NCBI GenBank assembly: GCA_002104985.1
Contig: MCGO01000124.1
Coordinates: forward strand, 55,457-119,456
Length of the DNA: 64,000 nt
Direction of reading: 5' to 3'
Source of the DNA: Rhizoclosmatium globosum
Lineage: Eukaryota; Chytridiomycota; Chytridiomycetes; Chytridiales; Chytriomycetaceae
A model generated the notes under the pieces. It did not search any database and was not told where the DNA came from. It saw nothing but the letters and a program-made list of their open reading frames with translations. The first letter of the stretch is position 1, and each line of letters starts with the position of its first letter. Below are positions 1 to 10,184 of the stretch, one piece after another. Both the position numbers and the translations under genes were made by a program.

Positions 1-3000
1 ACGATAATTTTGTCGTGTGGGGATTCCCGACGGATTTTGAGAATCACTTTCATCATCCTGATAAAGACAGTTAATTGGAATATGACGTTTGGATATATCC
101 TTACTGATCAATCTTTGTACTAGAAATCCAGCCATCTTCAACATCCAGTTCAGGCTCATCTTCGTCGTCGTCGTCGTCGTCAGATTCTTCATCCGAAATC
201 AGTTTCCGTCGCTTTCCTTTGGCTTTCGCAGACAAGTCTTCTTCAGCTTCTTCTTTCACTCTCTTTCCGTTCCCGTTCACTTCGATCACAGACTCTTTCA
301 TACCTGCTTTCTTGGCACTCTTCAAGAATGCATCAACCGAAACAAGAGTATGCACGCCAATAGGTCCTCTGCAAATCAAAAAATCAACGAAAGCACCAAA
401 CTGCTGAAAGATCAAAAGTCGCGGTCTTACCTGCACTCAGGACACACTTTCTCAACCCCATTCTCACCCATTCCTGCATACTCTGTAATACACTCCCCAC
501 AAAACACATGGCCACATCCAACAATAATCTTCCCTAACGTAATAGCATCAAAACAAATCGGGCATTCGTATCCACTCTTGAGCTTCATTCCAAGCAAACG
601 AGTTTGGATTTCTGGCGTCAGCGCTTCCAAAGGATCAACCACTGCTTGGGGGTGTGCACCAGGTGCAGCGGCTTCCAAAAGTTCTGGCGGGGCTTCGTTG
701 AACTTTTCAGAGACTAGTTTTGGGTGACAGCAGGCTTGTCGCAGACGAAGGAGGAGTACTAGGACGTTACTGTAATTCTGCATCACGGTTCTGTTGATTT
801 CAATGTAAGTTATTTATCCTCTTCACGTAGATGCAGGAATCCTCACCCAGCTTTCAAATACGCATTGAATTTGAGTAGGACTTTCTTCTGCATCGAATCG
901 TAAAACTCGCGTTCAGGACCTGTGAAGTCTACTTCAATCAGGGAACTAGTTTTTGGCTTCAATGTGATGATTGGCTTTCCGTCCAATTGCGACGCTTTCG
1001 TACGACGTAGACAAATCGCTTTTAACAGAGCTTGTACTCTCTTCATGACTCGCTTATGCTTTCCGGCTTTGAAAGGCTTTTCAATCTCGTCTCGGAACTT
1101 TTCCCATTTGCAATACGGCTATCACCATTGGTATCAGAACCGAACTGTTTATAACATATTTGACATAACAAACCTTAATATCCAAGAAGTCAATTAGAGA
1201 ATACAGCTCTCCAATCTTGTTTTGAATTGGTGTTCCAGTCAAACACCACCGAAGTGACGAGTTTAACTGAACACACGCTCTGGCACTTCGAGTATTCTTG
1301 TTTTTGACAATGTGAGCTTCATCGAGGACAACACGATGCCACTTGACTTTAAAGAGTTCCCCACGCTGCGCAAGAATCATTTGTTCTTCTTCTTTCTCGA
1401 GTTGCAGTTCACGTTCATAGGCTTGATCTTCATCTTCTTGTTCAAAGGGATCCTTCTTGGCCCGTTTCTTTTTGGTTTGCGGCCACTCCATCGCAACGGT
1501 TCCGTACGTCGTAATAACGATATCATACTGTTTCAGTCTATTGCTTGTCATATTCTTTCGTTCTGGTAAACTCGAGTAAGTTGTCAGAATATGAGGCAAT
1601 AGAAGAAATACCTTTTCCGTAGTACAAAAACACTTTGAATACTCCTGCTCGGACTCTTGATTTGATTTCCTCCTGCCACTAGTATTTCCGGGAAGAGTTT
1701 AGAATTTAAAACACCACAATCAAAAAACAACAAACCTGCAAAATCAGTGAAGTTGGCGCAACAATCAACGTTGTCCTCCTTTCCCGATCTTCACTCCGAT
1801 TCAGAATCATGGTAGCAATAGTCTGCATCGTCTTTCCCAATCCCATATCATCCGCCAAAATCCCACCCTTATTCGTCCCCTTCTCCATCCGAACCATCCA
1901 CTCAACACCAATTTTCTGATGCTCCAACAACTGCACCTTCAGCTCATCAGGGCTTTGGATGCGGTCTTCAATAGGAGGCACGTTTTCCGTAAGCGCAACA
2001 TTTTCGAGAAGGTCTTTGAGCTGTTCAACGACTTCTCCTTCTTTGAGTGGTGCTTCCCATGGGCCTTCGTTTGGATCGTATTCCGGTTTTATGTTTGGAT
2101 TGTAGTTGGAACCGCCGGGGAGGAGTGTGGCCATATCATAGATGGGTTCTGGTTTCGTGGGAGTGGGGGGAATGTTGGGATTGTATGGTTTCGCACTTTC
2201 TGTGAAGGAGTTGTATTGGGATCCGTATTTGATGACGGGAGGCGGAGGTACGAATTTGCTGGGTTGCTGCGAAGAGGAGGAGGAAGCTGAAAACGATGAG
2301 GCGGCTTTCCTGTCGTAGAAAGGTTGATATGGGTCTGAGTCGTCATCGTTTGTGAGATCCACTCCATTGAAAGGCTCAGGTTTGACAAATGAGGGAGGAT
2401 CGCGTTTGATGGCTTGAGATGAATATGCAGAACTAGAAGATCCTTGTGAATTTGAGGGCAAAGAAGGAAGGGATGAAGACTTTGAAGCCTGTGATATGGG
2501 ATAAGTTTTACGAGGAATACTTTGAAGTTAACCGACCTTCATTTGAGCAAGAAGCTTATCGTGCTCTTCCTTTTCTACTTGTTGCTGAATCTTTCGTGCG
2601 ATAGCTTCATCTTCGAGTACACGTTGTTTTCGCAGCCTCTCTTGCTCCTGCTCCTCTTTCTGAAGCTGCCTTATATATTGCATATTCAGTTCTTCATCGG
2701 AAAGTGTCTTTTGTAGAGTCGGCACTGTTCGAAGGGCCGAGGAAGATGAAGGAGCAGGATTCGGATCCGGTACCGGATTCTCGCACAGCCAGTCGACGGC
2801 GGCATCGATATTCCCGTCCGTTGATTCCAGAGCGCGAATGCACAAGTCCTCGTTGTCGGCGAAGCCCATTTCGCTGAGTTGAGTCAACTGGCGTTCGAAT
2901 CGCGAGGGTCGTTGCGGCTGCTGAGTCAGCGGCTGTTTCTGAGTCAGCGGCTGAGTCATCGGCGTCGGCTTCGCGTCCCAGGCGCTTTTCCGTCGCCGCG

Positions 3001-3312
3001 CCTCGAATCGACAGTGCGCGGGCACCTCGTCCAAGGCAACGGATCCTTCGATGAAGCCGAGGACGAGTGCGTATTCGGTGTCCTTGACTTCGATTTCGTC
3101 TGTGTTTTGATTGGTTGGTTGTTCGTTGAAGATTGGTGGTTGTTGGTTTCACCTGGACTCAGGTCTTCATAGCCATCCATGAATCCCGCCATCGGATCGT
3201 CAGAGTCGCTGTCTCCATCTTGGATTTGGTCGGGCCGTAGTCGCTTGGACGGCGAGGGCGTCTCGTCTTCGTTGTCCGAGAACAGTGGTGGCGATTTGCT
3301 TCGACTATCCAT
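1..3312 (-). CDS. SNF2-family DNA helicase/E3 ligase, Rad5/Rad16/Uls1-like, C-terminus off the window
   Basis: ATP-dependent DNA translocase with an embedded RING finger, the architecture of the Rad5/Rad16/Ris1 group in DNA repair and chromatin work. Reading from 3312 leftward: acidic N-terminus; a UBA-like segment near 2830-2900 (SEMGFADNEDLCIRAL, then DAAVDWLCENP); SNF2 ATPase with Walker A DMGLGKT near 1840 and DEAH near 1320, then CLTGTPIQNK; a RING finger near 430-560 (CPICFDAI, CGHVFCGEC, CPECR). An intron ends near position 49, after which the frame reads KVILKIRRESPHDKIIV, the start of the helicase C lobe, so the gene continues beyond base 1. A poly-Asp tract lies at 166-181. Several short introns interrupt it, including one near 3085-3150. 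The upstream flank is occupied by a mobile-element-like unit starting 30 bp before the start codon. Family certain, exact ortholog uncertain. Confidence 0.88.
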
Positions 3313-3342
3313 CTTTTTTTGACAACCTTTTTACAGACTTTA

Positions 3343-3421
3343 TTTAAGTGAAAGAGTGAAGCTCGTGAGCAAAAGGCCAGAAAGGAAAAGTGGCATTTCT
3401 TCACCCAAAACGCTGCGAAGC
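3343..3421 (+). repeat. Terminal repeat A, copy 1 (79 bp)
   Basis: Identical over 79 bp to 5511-5589. It forms the left end of the long unit; the first predicted coding exon begins 29 bp after it. Sequence outside the two copies does not match. Confidence 0.9.
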
Positions 3422-3449
3422 TCCTCGCATCTTTCCTCGTTCACTACAC

Positions 3450-4045
3450 ATGGCCTACGTCCCCGCCCTCGCAAACGACAACACCAACATCAAGATCAAC
3501 GACGTACCTCTCAATGCTCTTGGTCAACATGTAACTGACATGGTCGTTGGTCGTTTGCAATTGGTTCCAGCCGGCGGACTGCTTGCAGACAAACAGAATG
3601 CGATCCGAAGCTACATTGAGGGCAATGTTGCAACCCACGCTATTCAAGGTAACCACTATGGATTTGTGTGTATTGCCGGGATCCCATTCATGCCTGCCCA
3701 CGCCTTCTTGGCTCTCGTTGCACAAGCCCAAGCGCCACCCGGGAACCACCCTCCCGTAGGACCATTTCCAGCAGCGGCAGCGATTCCCCAAGCTCCAGCA
3801 GCCCCACTCGCACCTGTCGTTCCTCCCGTAATGCCTGCTGTTACCACTACCAACCCCAATTTCGACATCGGGCTCGATTTAGCAGGCCCTACTAAATCTC
3901 CTTCGGTAATTGACCCCTGATATCTTGTGTAAACTTTCTTTCACAGTTGAGCTACACGAATGAACCGAAGGCTGCGGCCACTGAACTCGGGTCAAGGAAT
4001 TGGGGCCTGAGGCTAAACGAACAGTTTGATTCGTGGATCCTGTAG
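3450..4045 (+). CDS. Unrecognised protein of the 3343-5510 element (about 184 aa)
   Basis: No family recognised. ATG at 3450 opens an exon to 3905; a 41-nt intron (GTAATT to CACAG) joins in phase to 3947-4045, ending in TAG. The N-terminal 100 residues are compact and mixed in composition, followed by a Pro/Ala-rich stretch (about residues 105-140) and a conserved-looking tail around NWGLRLNEQFDSW. The shape, a globular part and then a Pro/Ala linker, is compatible with a structural or nucleic-acid-binding protein, but that is only a guess. It could be spliced onward to the 4562-5233 exon, which has its own acceptor; I found no donor that keeps phase. Confidence 0.5.
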
Positions 4046-4561
4046 GTTAGCAGTGGCGGGTATCACGAGTTTGCATCAATGGATGGATCGGAAGTGAGTC
4101 ACTTCCTTGCACCCATGCCGGAGACAGACTGCCAATGCTGCACCCAACCTTGATGAGCAACTGGGTTTTGCTCCAAGTCTACAGACTCCAATGCCGTCCA
4201 GCGGCGCCCAGTTGTCACATTGGACTCATGACTAGACCCTTCTCTTGTGTTCTACCCCAGTCCAGTATTCTGTCTTTTATTTCCACAAAAAGTGTTGCCA
4301 GCTAATGCTGATGTTGGGGTTGACTATTTCCCCCTCAATTTACTATTCTGCACCCATTTGTTACCAGCTGTTGCTGTTGTGGCCCCAACTCTGTCCAGCA
4401 GAGCCCAGATGCCCCAAGTTTTCCCAATATTTTGGATGTTTGCACAACTGAATAAATCGATGATTTTCCGATTGATTCCTTACTGGGTTGAGCGTAGAGA
4501 TTACCTACTACTCCCCTCATACTCCACTTAAAAGCATTTTCTAAATTTCCTATGAAAATAG

Positions 4562-5233
4562 TTGAACCACTACTTTAATGCCGCTCTCCTGGTGGCATCT
4601 CATGCGGAATACAAGTGCAATGGGGAGGACCACGTCAGAGACAACGTCTTTGATTCTCCAGAGTCTGTCAAGGATGCAGTTGCTGATGCTGTCAAAAAGG
4701 CAGGTCTGGTGGAGGCTGTGGATCTGGCTGCTCATGTTGCTCCAGACGGTTCTCAGCTTGTGACCATGGACAAAATGTCACTCTGGAAGCAGGGCATGAA
4801 TGCCTTCGATGCTGCCATCAGAAAGCCTCAAAGTGCCAAATGGAGTGGACTTCAAATGGCCCAGTATTTCATGCAATTGTTCCAACCCAAGTCTCGCAAC
4901 CCTCTCCTTGAGGAAATGTGCAAAGTCGGTTCTATCCTCAACTCTCAGTTCCTTGTCGCACAACGCCTTCGTGATGCCACTTCCCCTGAGCCTTTGGGGA
5001 ACAATTATCGTACCAGTGCTCGAGGATTTCTGAGACCGCGTCATTCCAACAGTCACTCCCGTGGTTCTGGCTACCGCCGTCAGACCGATCGTGATGATCG
5101 CGATGATTATCGTCGTCATGAGGACGATTATGATCACCGTCGTCGTGACGAGCGTGAAGACAGCTACCGCCGCAACGACCGTGAAGAGTTTGGAAACAGA
5201 CGAGCTGGTCGCGCGGGTAACGGTCGCAGATAA
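4562..5233 (+). CDS. Unrecognised protein or terminal exon of the 3343-5510 element, Arg/Asp-rich tail
   Basis: Open frame of about 223 codons directly after a splice-acceptor-like AAAATAG. The first in-frame ATG is only at 4766, so it is probably the last exon of a spliced gene rather than a free-standing gene. The first 140 residues look helical (VKDAVADAVKKAG, WSGLQMAQYFMQLFQ). The last 60 residues are dominated by Arg, Asp and Tyr (for example RDDRDDYRRHEDDYDHRRRD), like RNA-binding disordered tails. An unassigned 94-codon open frame at 4247-4531 could supply a middle exon. No homology to a named family is claimed. Confidence 0.45.
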   Translation: MNHYFNAALLVASHAEYKCNGEDHVRDNVFDSPESVKDAVADAVKKAGLVEAVDLAAHVAPDGSQLVTMDKMSLWKQGMNAFDAAIRKPQSAKWSGLQMAQYFMQLFQPKSRNPLLEEMCKVGSILNSQFLVAQRLRDATSPEPLGNNYRTSARGFLRPRHSNSHSRGSGYRRQTDRDDRDDYRRHEDDYDHRRRDEREDSYRRNDREEFGNRRAGRAGNGRR

Positions 5234-5336
5234 TCTCACATGCCTATTTCTTTGTTTCTTACTGATTCCAGTTGTCACCATGGGCAAGCTGATGTTATGA
5301 TTTACCAGTTGCCACCAGGGCAATCTGAAGTTACTA

Positions 5337-5342
5337 AATAAA
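5337..5342 (+). terminator. Polyadenylation signal in the long element
   Basis: AATAAA about 100 bp after the stop codon of the 4562-5233 exon and before repeat B, so the transcript would probably end near or inside the right terminal repeat. Confidence 0.5.
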
Positions 5343-5444
5343 GTCTGCGTTTAAACGTTATTACAGCCCCCTCTGCTCTCCTTTCCCTTTCTACTCAGTA
5401 ATGGTAAGCACACAGCCAGTTCGAATTAAGTATTGGAGGAGCAG

Positions 5445-5511
5445 GCCTTCCAGGTTCCCTTTTCTTGCGGGCGTGTTGACGCCCATTACTGAATATTTGA
5501 CTTTTGGGTCT
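5445..5511 (+). repeat. Terminal repeat B, copy 1 (67 bp)
   Basis: Matches 5832-5898 with a single mismatch. Contains the hairpin GGGCGT-GTTG-ACGCCC 23 nt before the unit's right end. It is followed immediately by terminal repeat A copy 2. Confidence 0.9.
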
Positions 5512-5589
5512 TTAAGTGAAAGAGTGAAGCTCGTGAGCAAAAGGCCAGAAAGGAAAAGTGGCATTTCTTCACCCAAAACGCTGCGAAGC
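5511..5589 (+). repeat. Terminal repeat A, copy 2 (79 bp)
   Basis: Perfect copy of 3343-3421. It directly abuts repeat B copy 1, which marks the junction between the two tandem units. Confidence 0.9.
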
Positions 5590-5650
5590 GTTGAGAATTT
5601 CCGAGTGCCGCCTCTTCCCCATCCTTCCACCCTTGTAAAACCCATCCATC

Positions 5651-5790
5651 CCATTGGGAGTCTTGCCGCAACCCGACATCTCTTAAGGAATATTGAGGTA
5701 TATCTTCTTTTATTTAATGAACTAATAAGAGGGTTGCGGCAACCCTCATTTTATGCCATTCATGTTCACATTGGGTTCGACTCCCAATGG
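5651..5790 (+). other. Nested inverted repeats with a tRNA T-arm/B-box-like hairpin
   Basis: Outer arms CCATTGGGAGTC (5651-5662) and GACTCCCAATGG (5779-5790) are exact complements; inner arms TTGCCGCAACCC (5663-5674) and GGGTTGCGGCAA (5731-5742) are too. A separate palindrome GAGGGTTGC-G-GCAACCCTC sits around 5729-5747. TTGGG-TTCGACT-CCCAA (5771-5787) has the stem and 7-nt loop of a tRNA T-arm and contains GGTTCGACTCC, the consensus polymerase III B box. No A box was found. Confidence 0.7.
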
Positions 5791-5831
5791 AATGGCGTGG
5801 GTTTTTGATACACGTTCCGTGAGAGGAGCGA

Positions 5832-5898
5832 GCCTTCCAGGCTCCCTTTTCTTGCGGGCGTGTTGACGCCCATTACTGAATATTTGACTTTTGGGTCT
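5832..5898 (+). repeat. Terminal repeat B, copy 2 (67 bp)
   Basis: One mismatch to 5445-5511 (GGT versus GCT near the start of the repeat). Keeps the GGGCGT-GTTG-ACGCCC hairpin. Forms the right end of the short unit. Confidence 0.9.
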
Positions 5899-5919
5899 GA
5901 TTTACACCTAACAAACGCT

Positions 5920-7227
5920 TTATTTCTGCTTGTAATCATCCGCGTCAAAAAGTGTCATGTTATCCCCTCTCACGCTTACGTCCCGTGTATGTTTCCGGTC
6001 AGTGACAGGTACCGGCAACTTGAATGCCTGCTGAGCTTGAGATTGTAATTGTTTGGCGTAGGCGTAGAACAAGCCGCCAATAAATGCGAGAAAGATACCG
6101 GAAACGCTTCCAAATGTAACTGGCTCCGAAAAGAATATCATTCCAGATATTGAAATGGGTAGCTTATTCAGAGCACCAACCATGCTGGCAACTGTGTTAG
6201 AAAATTAAATATGTCCAGTAGGCATACCTGTATGTCGTTGATGATGTGACTCGAATGCACCAAGATATTCCATAACTTATCGCGAACGCACTTAAAGAGC
6301 TGATTGTGATTGAAATAACGAGTCCAAGTAATTGACCACTGTCTGCTCCAGGACTCACGAACCTCGCATAACTGTCAGCAAAAGCTTGACCCTCAAACAG
6401 CAGAGAACAAACGCCCAGAACCGGCACTGACAACAAACTGTTGTAGTATATGGTATCAAAGTCCTTGAATTCGAACTCCTTTATCTTGGCACGGAAGTAG
6501 AGGCCAAAGAACGCAGACGTGAAACAATTCGCAGCCATCCAAAAGTACGGCACAATGATTCCAACATCTTCTTGTCCCTTCTTGATAACATTTCCGCTCG
6601 AAATATCCGACCACCCTATGTAGACCCCAACTCCCTTCTTTAGCTGACATCGCCAAATAATCAAACCACACTTGAACACACCTGCAATCACCGAACTCAA
6701 AATCAACAAACAAAAACTCCCCAGAATCATGGGCGTAACAGGACTCCCCTTGAAGAACTTCACTTCCCCATACGCAATCAGTATAATCGTCAAGTTCTTG
6801 AACACAGTGAACAGCGATATCGCCATATACTTGACAGCCTTCCCGCCCGTATAAATCATCAACACAAGTGCGATCGTGATTGGAAACCATCGTTTCGCAT
6901 CGTACGCCGTTAGTTTCCGGTGCGTGAGGAGGTTGAGACGTGAAAAGATTGTGAGGAGGAGGACAGAGCAGGACGACTACTTTGACGATTTGAGAAACAG
7001 ATCAGATACGATTCGCCTTTTGTCATGGTTTCTTTGTTGCGAACCTGCATGGCGAGCACGAGGAAGAGCATGTTGAAGTTGTAGGATGCTAAAACCACCT
7101 TGTTCGTGACTGTCATTAGCTGGAGGCGGCTCAATTAGTGGCTGGAGTCATGCAGGTTGGGAACACAAACTATTGATGATAGGCAATAGCATAATATCGC
7201 CGAGGCTTGGTCTCTTGTTGTGCTCAT
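5920..7227 (-). CDS. VRG4: GDP-mannose transporter of the Golgi (Vrg4/Gmt1 family)
   Basis: Imports GDP-mannose into the Golgi lumen for mannosylation of proteins and lipids. Family hallmarks are visible: SSILMTVTNKVVL across the first splice junction, YDAKRWFP, MIYTGGKAVKYM, FKNLTIILIAYGE, AGWSDISSG and the signature GALNKLPISISG near the C-terminus. Five exons join in phase: start ATG at 7227, with introns near 7127-7170, 6981-7059, 6624-6690 and 6184-6226. About ten hydrophobic segments are expected, and the visible ones agree. The C-terminal tail after the last helix is hydrophilic. The stop codon is only 21 bp from the right end of the adjacent element. Confident call. Confidence 0.93.
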
Positions 7228-7653
7228 GTGGTTTGGTTGGCTTGACGTTTCCAGAACGTTTCTGAGCAAATATGGACGTTAAGTAGTGAGTGCTCTTTCG
7301 TTCAATTATTTATTTAACTGGAGAAAGGAGAGGAAAGACCGATAACCCTCTTGTCACTTTCGGATTACAAGAATAAAAGGTTCAATCGCGATATTTTCGA
7401 TAATGCAATGAAATTCTCTTGCGATTCCAGCTGAAATATGTAAATTGCTTAAGTTTCCATGTTGGTATAGTAAAAAGTTTCCGATTTCATTCTGCCGATG
7501 TAGGCCACCCCTTTCCGCACATACTAGAAAGCATTCAGGCATTTTTTGAGTTTTCAGACAATGGCGCGTTGAAAGTCTCGCCCTATCACCATTGTTTCAT
7601 GAGGATAATGGACATTCAAATTCATCTTCATCCAAAAAACTAAACAAAACCGG
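7228..7653. other. Intergenic region between transporter and first seven-helix gene
   Basis: About 425 bp between two divergently transcribed start codons, so it should hold both promoters. No conserved gene, RNA or repeat was seen. Confidence 0.5.
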
Positions 7654-9837
7654 ATGAACGCCGACTACTTTTCCTCAAATGCGTGGGATATACTCACTGG
7701 TACCTCTAACTACAAGGATGTTGCCGTGTGGTGGTTCGTAAGTCAACCACCTTCAACTCACATTTCAGTTGTACACGAAATGTGCGCGCTCCCGCTGCCA
7801 CCATCATACTTGCTCTTCCTATTTCAAATCATGACCAGAACATTTTTCCTCAGTAAAGATACTGTTACTGAAATAAGAAGCTGTCTCGCGCCGTTTGGAA
7901 GTATCACCCCAATCATGACAGTCACGCAACAATCTGTCTGCGAGACCATCAACGCGTTTTCACCAAAATGTGGCGCTTATTTTGCTTCTCTCAGTTCTAA
8001 CGACAAGGCTAATTTAATTGGAACCATATGTTCCTCAATATCGTCTAATCGAGTACCACGCGCTAATTTACAACCCACTTTCGACTACTATCAATCACTG
8101 GTAAAATTTGATTCAGTTTTGTTACAGGCCGTTCATGATTCATGTGACTCTGGGCCTGCCCTCTGTTCTACATCACCACAATCTCCGGCTAATTTTGATT
8201 GGTTCAAAACTCAACCACTTCCGTCTCAAATAACATGCATTTTAAATATCTGCGCGAATCAAACCTTCGCAACGCCCAGTCTTGCGAATGCTTACAGTGC
8301 ATTGGACCCTACAATCAACAGTGTCACTAAGGGCTATGAGACTGCTTGCCTAGAAGTCAGAGACTCATCCAAATTAAATGTGATCGCGCAGTATTATCCA
8401 AATTTCAACACTACAGCTGTTCAAGTATGGTTCTCATCGCTATCGCCTAACTTGCAAATTGATTTCATAGATACACTTTATGATGTAACTAAGCTTATGT
8501 CTCTAATCTTTAATGCTAAGGCTCTAATTCGTTTTACATAGGGTTCCTACCTGACAACCAATAATAACGCCGTTCCAATTCTCGATTTAGTCCAACTGAA
8601 TGACACTATGAATGGGTTGACTTCATTTTTGACCACAGGATATCCGGCGTCTCTTGACTGGGTCACACAACGCGTTTCCAGCTGGCAGAATACTTACAAT
8701 GCATTCACCTATGATCAATTCATGTCTTCAATCGGTAATATGAACAATTCAAATATTTCACCGACATCAATGATATGGTTCAAGGCTCAGAACTTGACGT
8801 CTCAGAAACATATAATCGGTGATTTATGCGCTAATTCCATGACTGAGGCGCAGAAGCAACTAATTTTCTACTTCCTTGCGCATTATATGGCCATTGGCGA
8901 TTCTGTTTACAATACCATTACTGAATGTCCAGCGGTGATAAACTTACTCCAACCGTTTAAAATCAACATATATTTTATAATCGTCTCGGTGTTGAGTGGT
9001 GCAGGCCTGGTTGGCGTTGTAACTTTCATTTTGAGGAATGAGCAACAACTCATGAGCTCAGGTCGCCGCCAAATGAAAGTCATAATGAGCCCTTTCAACA
9101 TTTCGCTTATATTTTGTTTGCTTTGTTTGGTTGTGGTTGACTTCTGGATGGCGTACTACTGGAGTGCAACTCTTTCTTGTTTCAGAACGTCAAACTGTAG
9201 CGACGTCATCTCCAAAATCAACCTCCCCATACAAGCAGTACAGTCTCTTTGGAGTGTTTCATATATTGCATTCGCATTTCGCAGAAGCGAATACATATTG
9301 GAAGAAGTCTGGCCAAACTCGTTCAAACTCATCAAGACCTTGTTTTTCATTTGTCCCGTGTTCCTGCTATCTCCCGTCGTTCCTCTCGCTGTTTTTAGCC
9401 TGGTTTCAGTTAAAAGCAGCTGGGCTCGATCGATTTCCACCTACACTTGTCAGGCAGTCGCTGCCATATATCTGGCTTCGTTGGACGCAATTTTTGTTGT
9501 CACGTTTATCCAATTTATCAAAAATCTATATAAGGATATCAAAGGTCCAGTAACCCCAAAGTTTGTCATAATATCCCGGTTTGGAACGCTCGCGTCTGTT
9601 CTCTGTGTCTTGTTTTCAATTAATGCTGTTGTTAAGCTCAGTTTGGAATCTGCAAACTACATTCAGAACTCGGCCCTTCTTTGTAGTATGATATCATCGG
9701 GCCTAATGCACGCTGTCACGCTTGTGCTTATTGGTATGAAGGTCATTGTTCATCAAGCTGATGTCGCAGAACAGACAGCCAAGAACGAGAGTTCAAACAA
9801 GATCAAAATGAGTGCGGATTTGAATGATACAAGTTAA
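7654..9837 (+). CDS. Seven-helix membrane protein with Cys-rich ectodomain, paralog 1
   Basis: Two exons, 7654-8484 and 8542-9837, give about 708 aa. The first 430 residues are hydrophilic with recurrent Cys and N-glycosylation-like NxT/S sites (for example SCDSGPALCST, ICANQTFATP). No N-terminal signal peptide is evident. The C-terminal 270 residues show seven hydrophobic segments: NIYFIIVSVLSGAGL, FNISLIFCLLCLVVVDF, SVSYIAFAF, FFICPVFLLSPVVPL, AAIYLASLDAIFVVTF, LASVLCVLFSINAVV and LMHAVTLVLIGM. A short charged tail follows. This layout suggests a receptor or sensor with a large extracellular domain, but I recognise no known GPCR class. First of three tandem paralogs; the only apparently intact copy. 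Confidence 0.85.
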
Positions 9838-9883
9838 TTATGGGAATATTTTTTAATTGGTTAAAGTAAAGATATGTATGTTT

Positions 9884-9917
9884 TAACAATAAGGGTCCGG
9901 TAACAATAAGGGTCCGG
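9884..9917 (+). repeat. 17-bp perfect tandem duplication
   Basis: TAACAATAAGGGTCCGG occurs twice in a row, between paralog 1 and paralog 2. No role is apparent. Confidence 0.95.
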
Positions 9918-10051
9918 CCCTTCGCCATTGTTCAACAAAGTGCAACCTTCCCATTGTCCTCCCGAAAGTTTGATCCTCCGAGATATAGAGGAATGAACGC
10001 CGACTTATTCTCAGCTGACGCTTTGCAAATACTCACTGGTTCATCTCAGTA

Positions 10052-10143
10052 CGTTAACCGTTATATGATATTATTTATTATTTACTATATATATTGTGTT
10101 GGTGTATTATGAATAGATTTAATTCTTTCCCTCAATCTCTTGC
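10052..10143 (+). repeat. 5' LTR (92 bp)
   Basis: Starts CGTTAACCG and ends CTCTTGC, identical to 14790-14881. Very short for an LTR and lacking the usual TG...CA ends. The AT-rich interior includes TACTATATATATTG, a possible TATA element. Confidence 0.93.
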
Positions 10144-10184
10144 GTTATCAGCACCAAGCAACCCAAACCCCTCAAACACCAACG

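Larger units (their letters stand above)
3343..5510 (+). mobile_element. Putative novel mobile element, long unit (about 2.17 kb)
   Basis: Bounded on the left by a 79-bp sequence (A, 3343-3421) and on the right by a 67-bp sequence (B, 5445-5511). The same two sequences bound a 388-bp unit directly abutting on the right. Inside are two coding exons with no family I recognise, on the plus strand, opposite to both neighbouring genes, and an AATAAA signal near 5337. It begins 30 bp from the helicase start codon. There is no reverse transcriptase, transposase or integrase motif, and no clear target-site duplication. The shared ends and fused tandem copies support a mobile unit; the mechanism is unknown. 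A locally duplicated host gene is the main alternative. Confidence 0.55.
5511..5898 (+). mobile_element. Short non-autonomous unit sharing both ends with the long element (388 bp)
   Basis: Starts with repeat A copy 2 (5511-5589) and ends with repeat B copy 2 (5832-5898), like the long unit, but the interior has no coding potential. The core holds nested inverted repeats (5651-5674 against 5731-5742 and 5779-5790) and a tRNA T-arm-like hairpin. It looks like a MITE- or SINE-type deletion or substitution derivative carried by the long unit's machinery. It ends 21 bp beyond the stop codon of the transporter gene on the opposite strand. Confidence 0.55.

Noticed and set aside
89..727. 212-codon plus-strand open frame
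   Set aside because: Antisense to the conserved RING region of the helicase, with no independent support.
4247..4531. 94-codon open frame as a separate gene
   Set aside because: No convincing start context; more likely intron or a middle exon of the element gene, not supportable alone.
5445..5511. Helitron 3' end
   Set aside because: The hairpin is too far from the end, there is no CTRR terminus, and no Rep/helicase gene is in the unit.
3343..5898. Repeats A and B read as the LTRs of a retrotransposon
   Set aside because: The left end carries only A and not A plus B, so there is no matching full-length terminal repeat, and no pol motifs are present.
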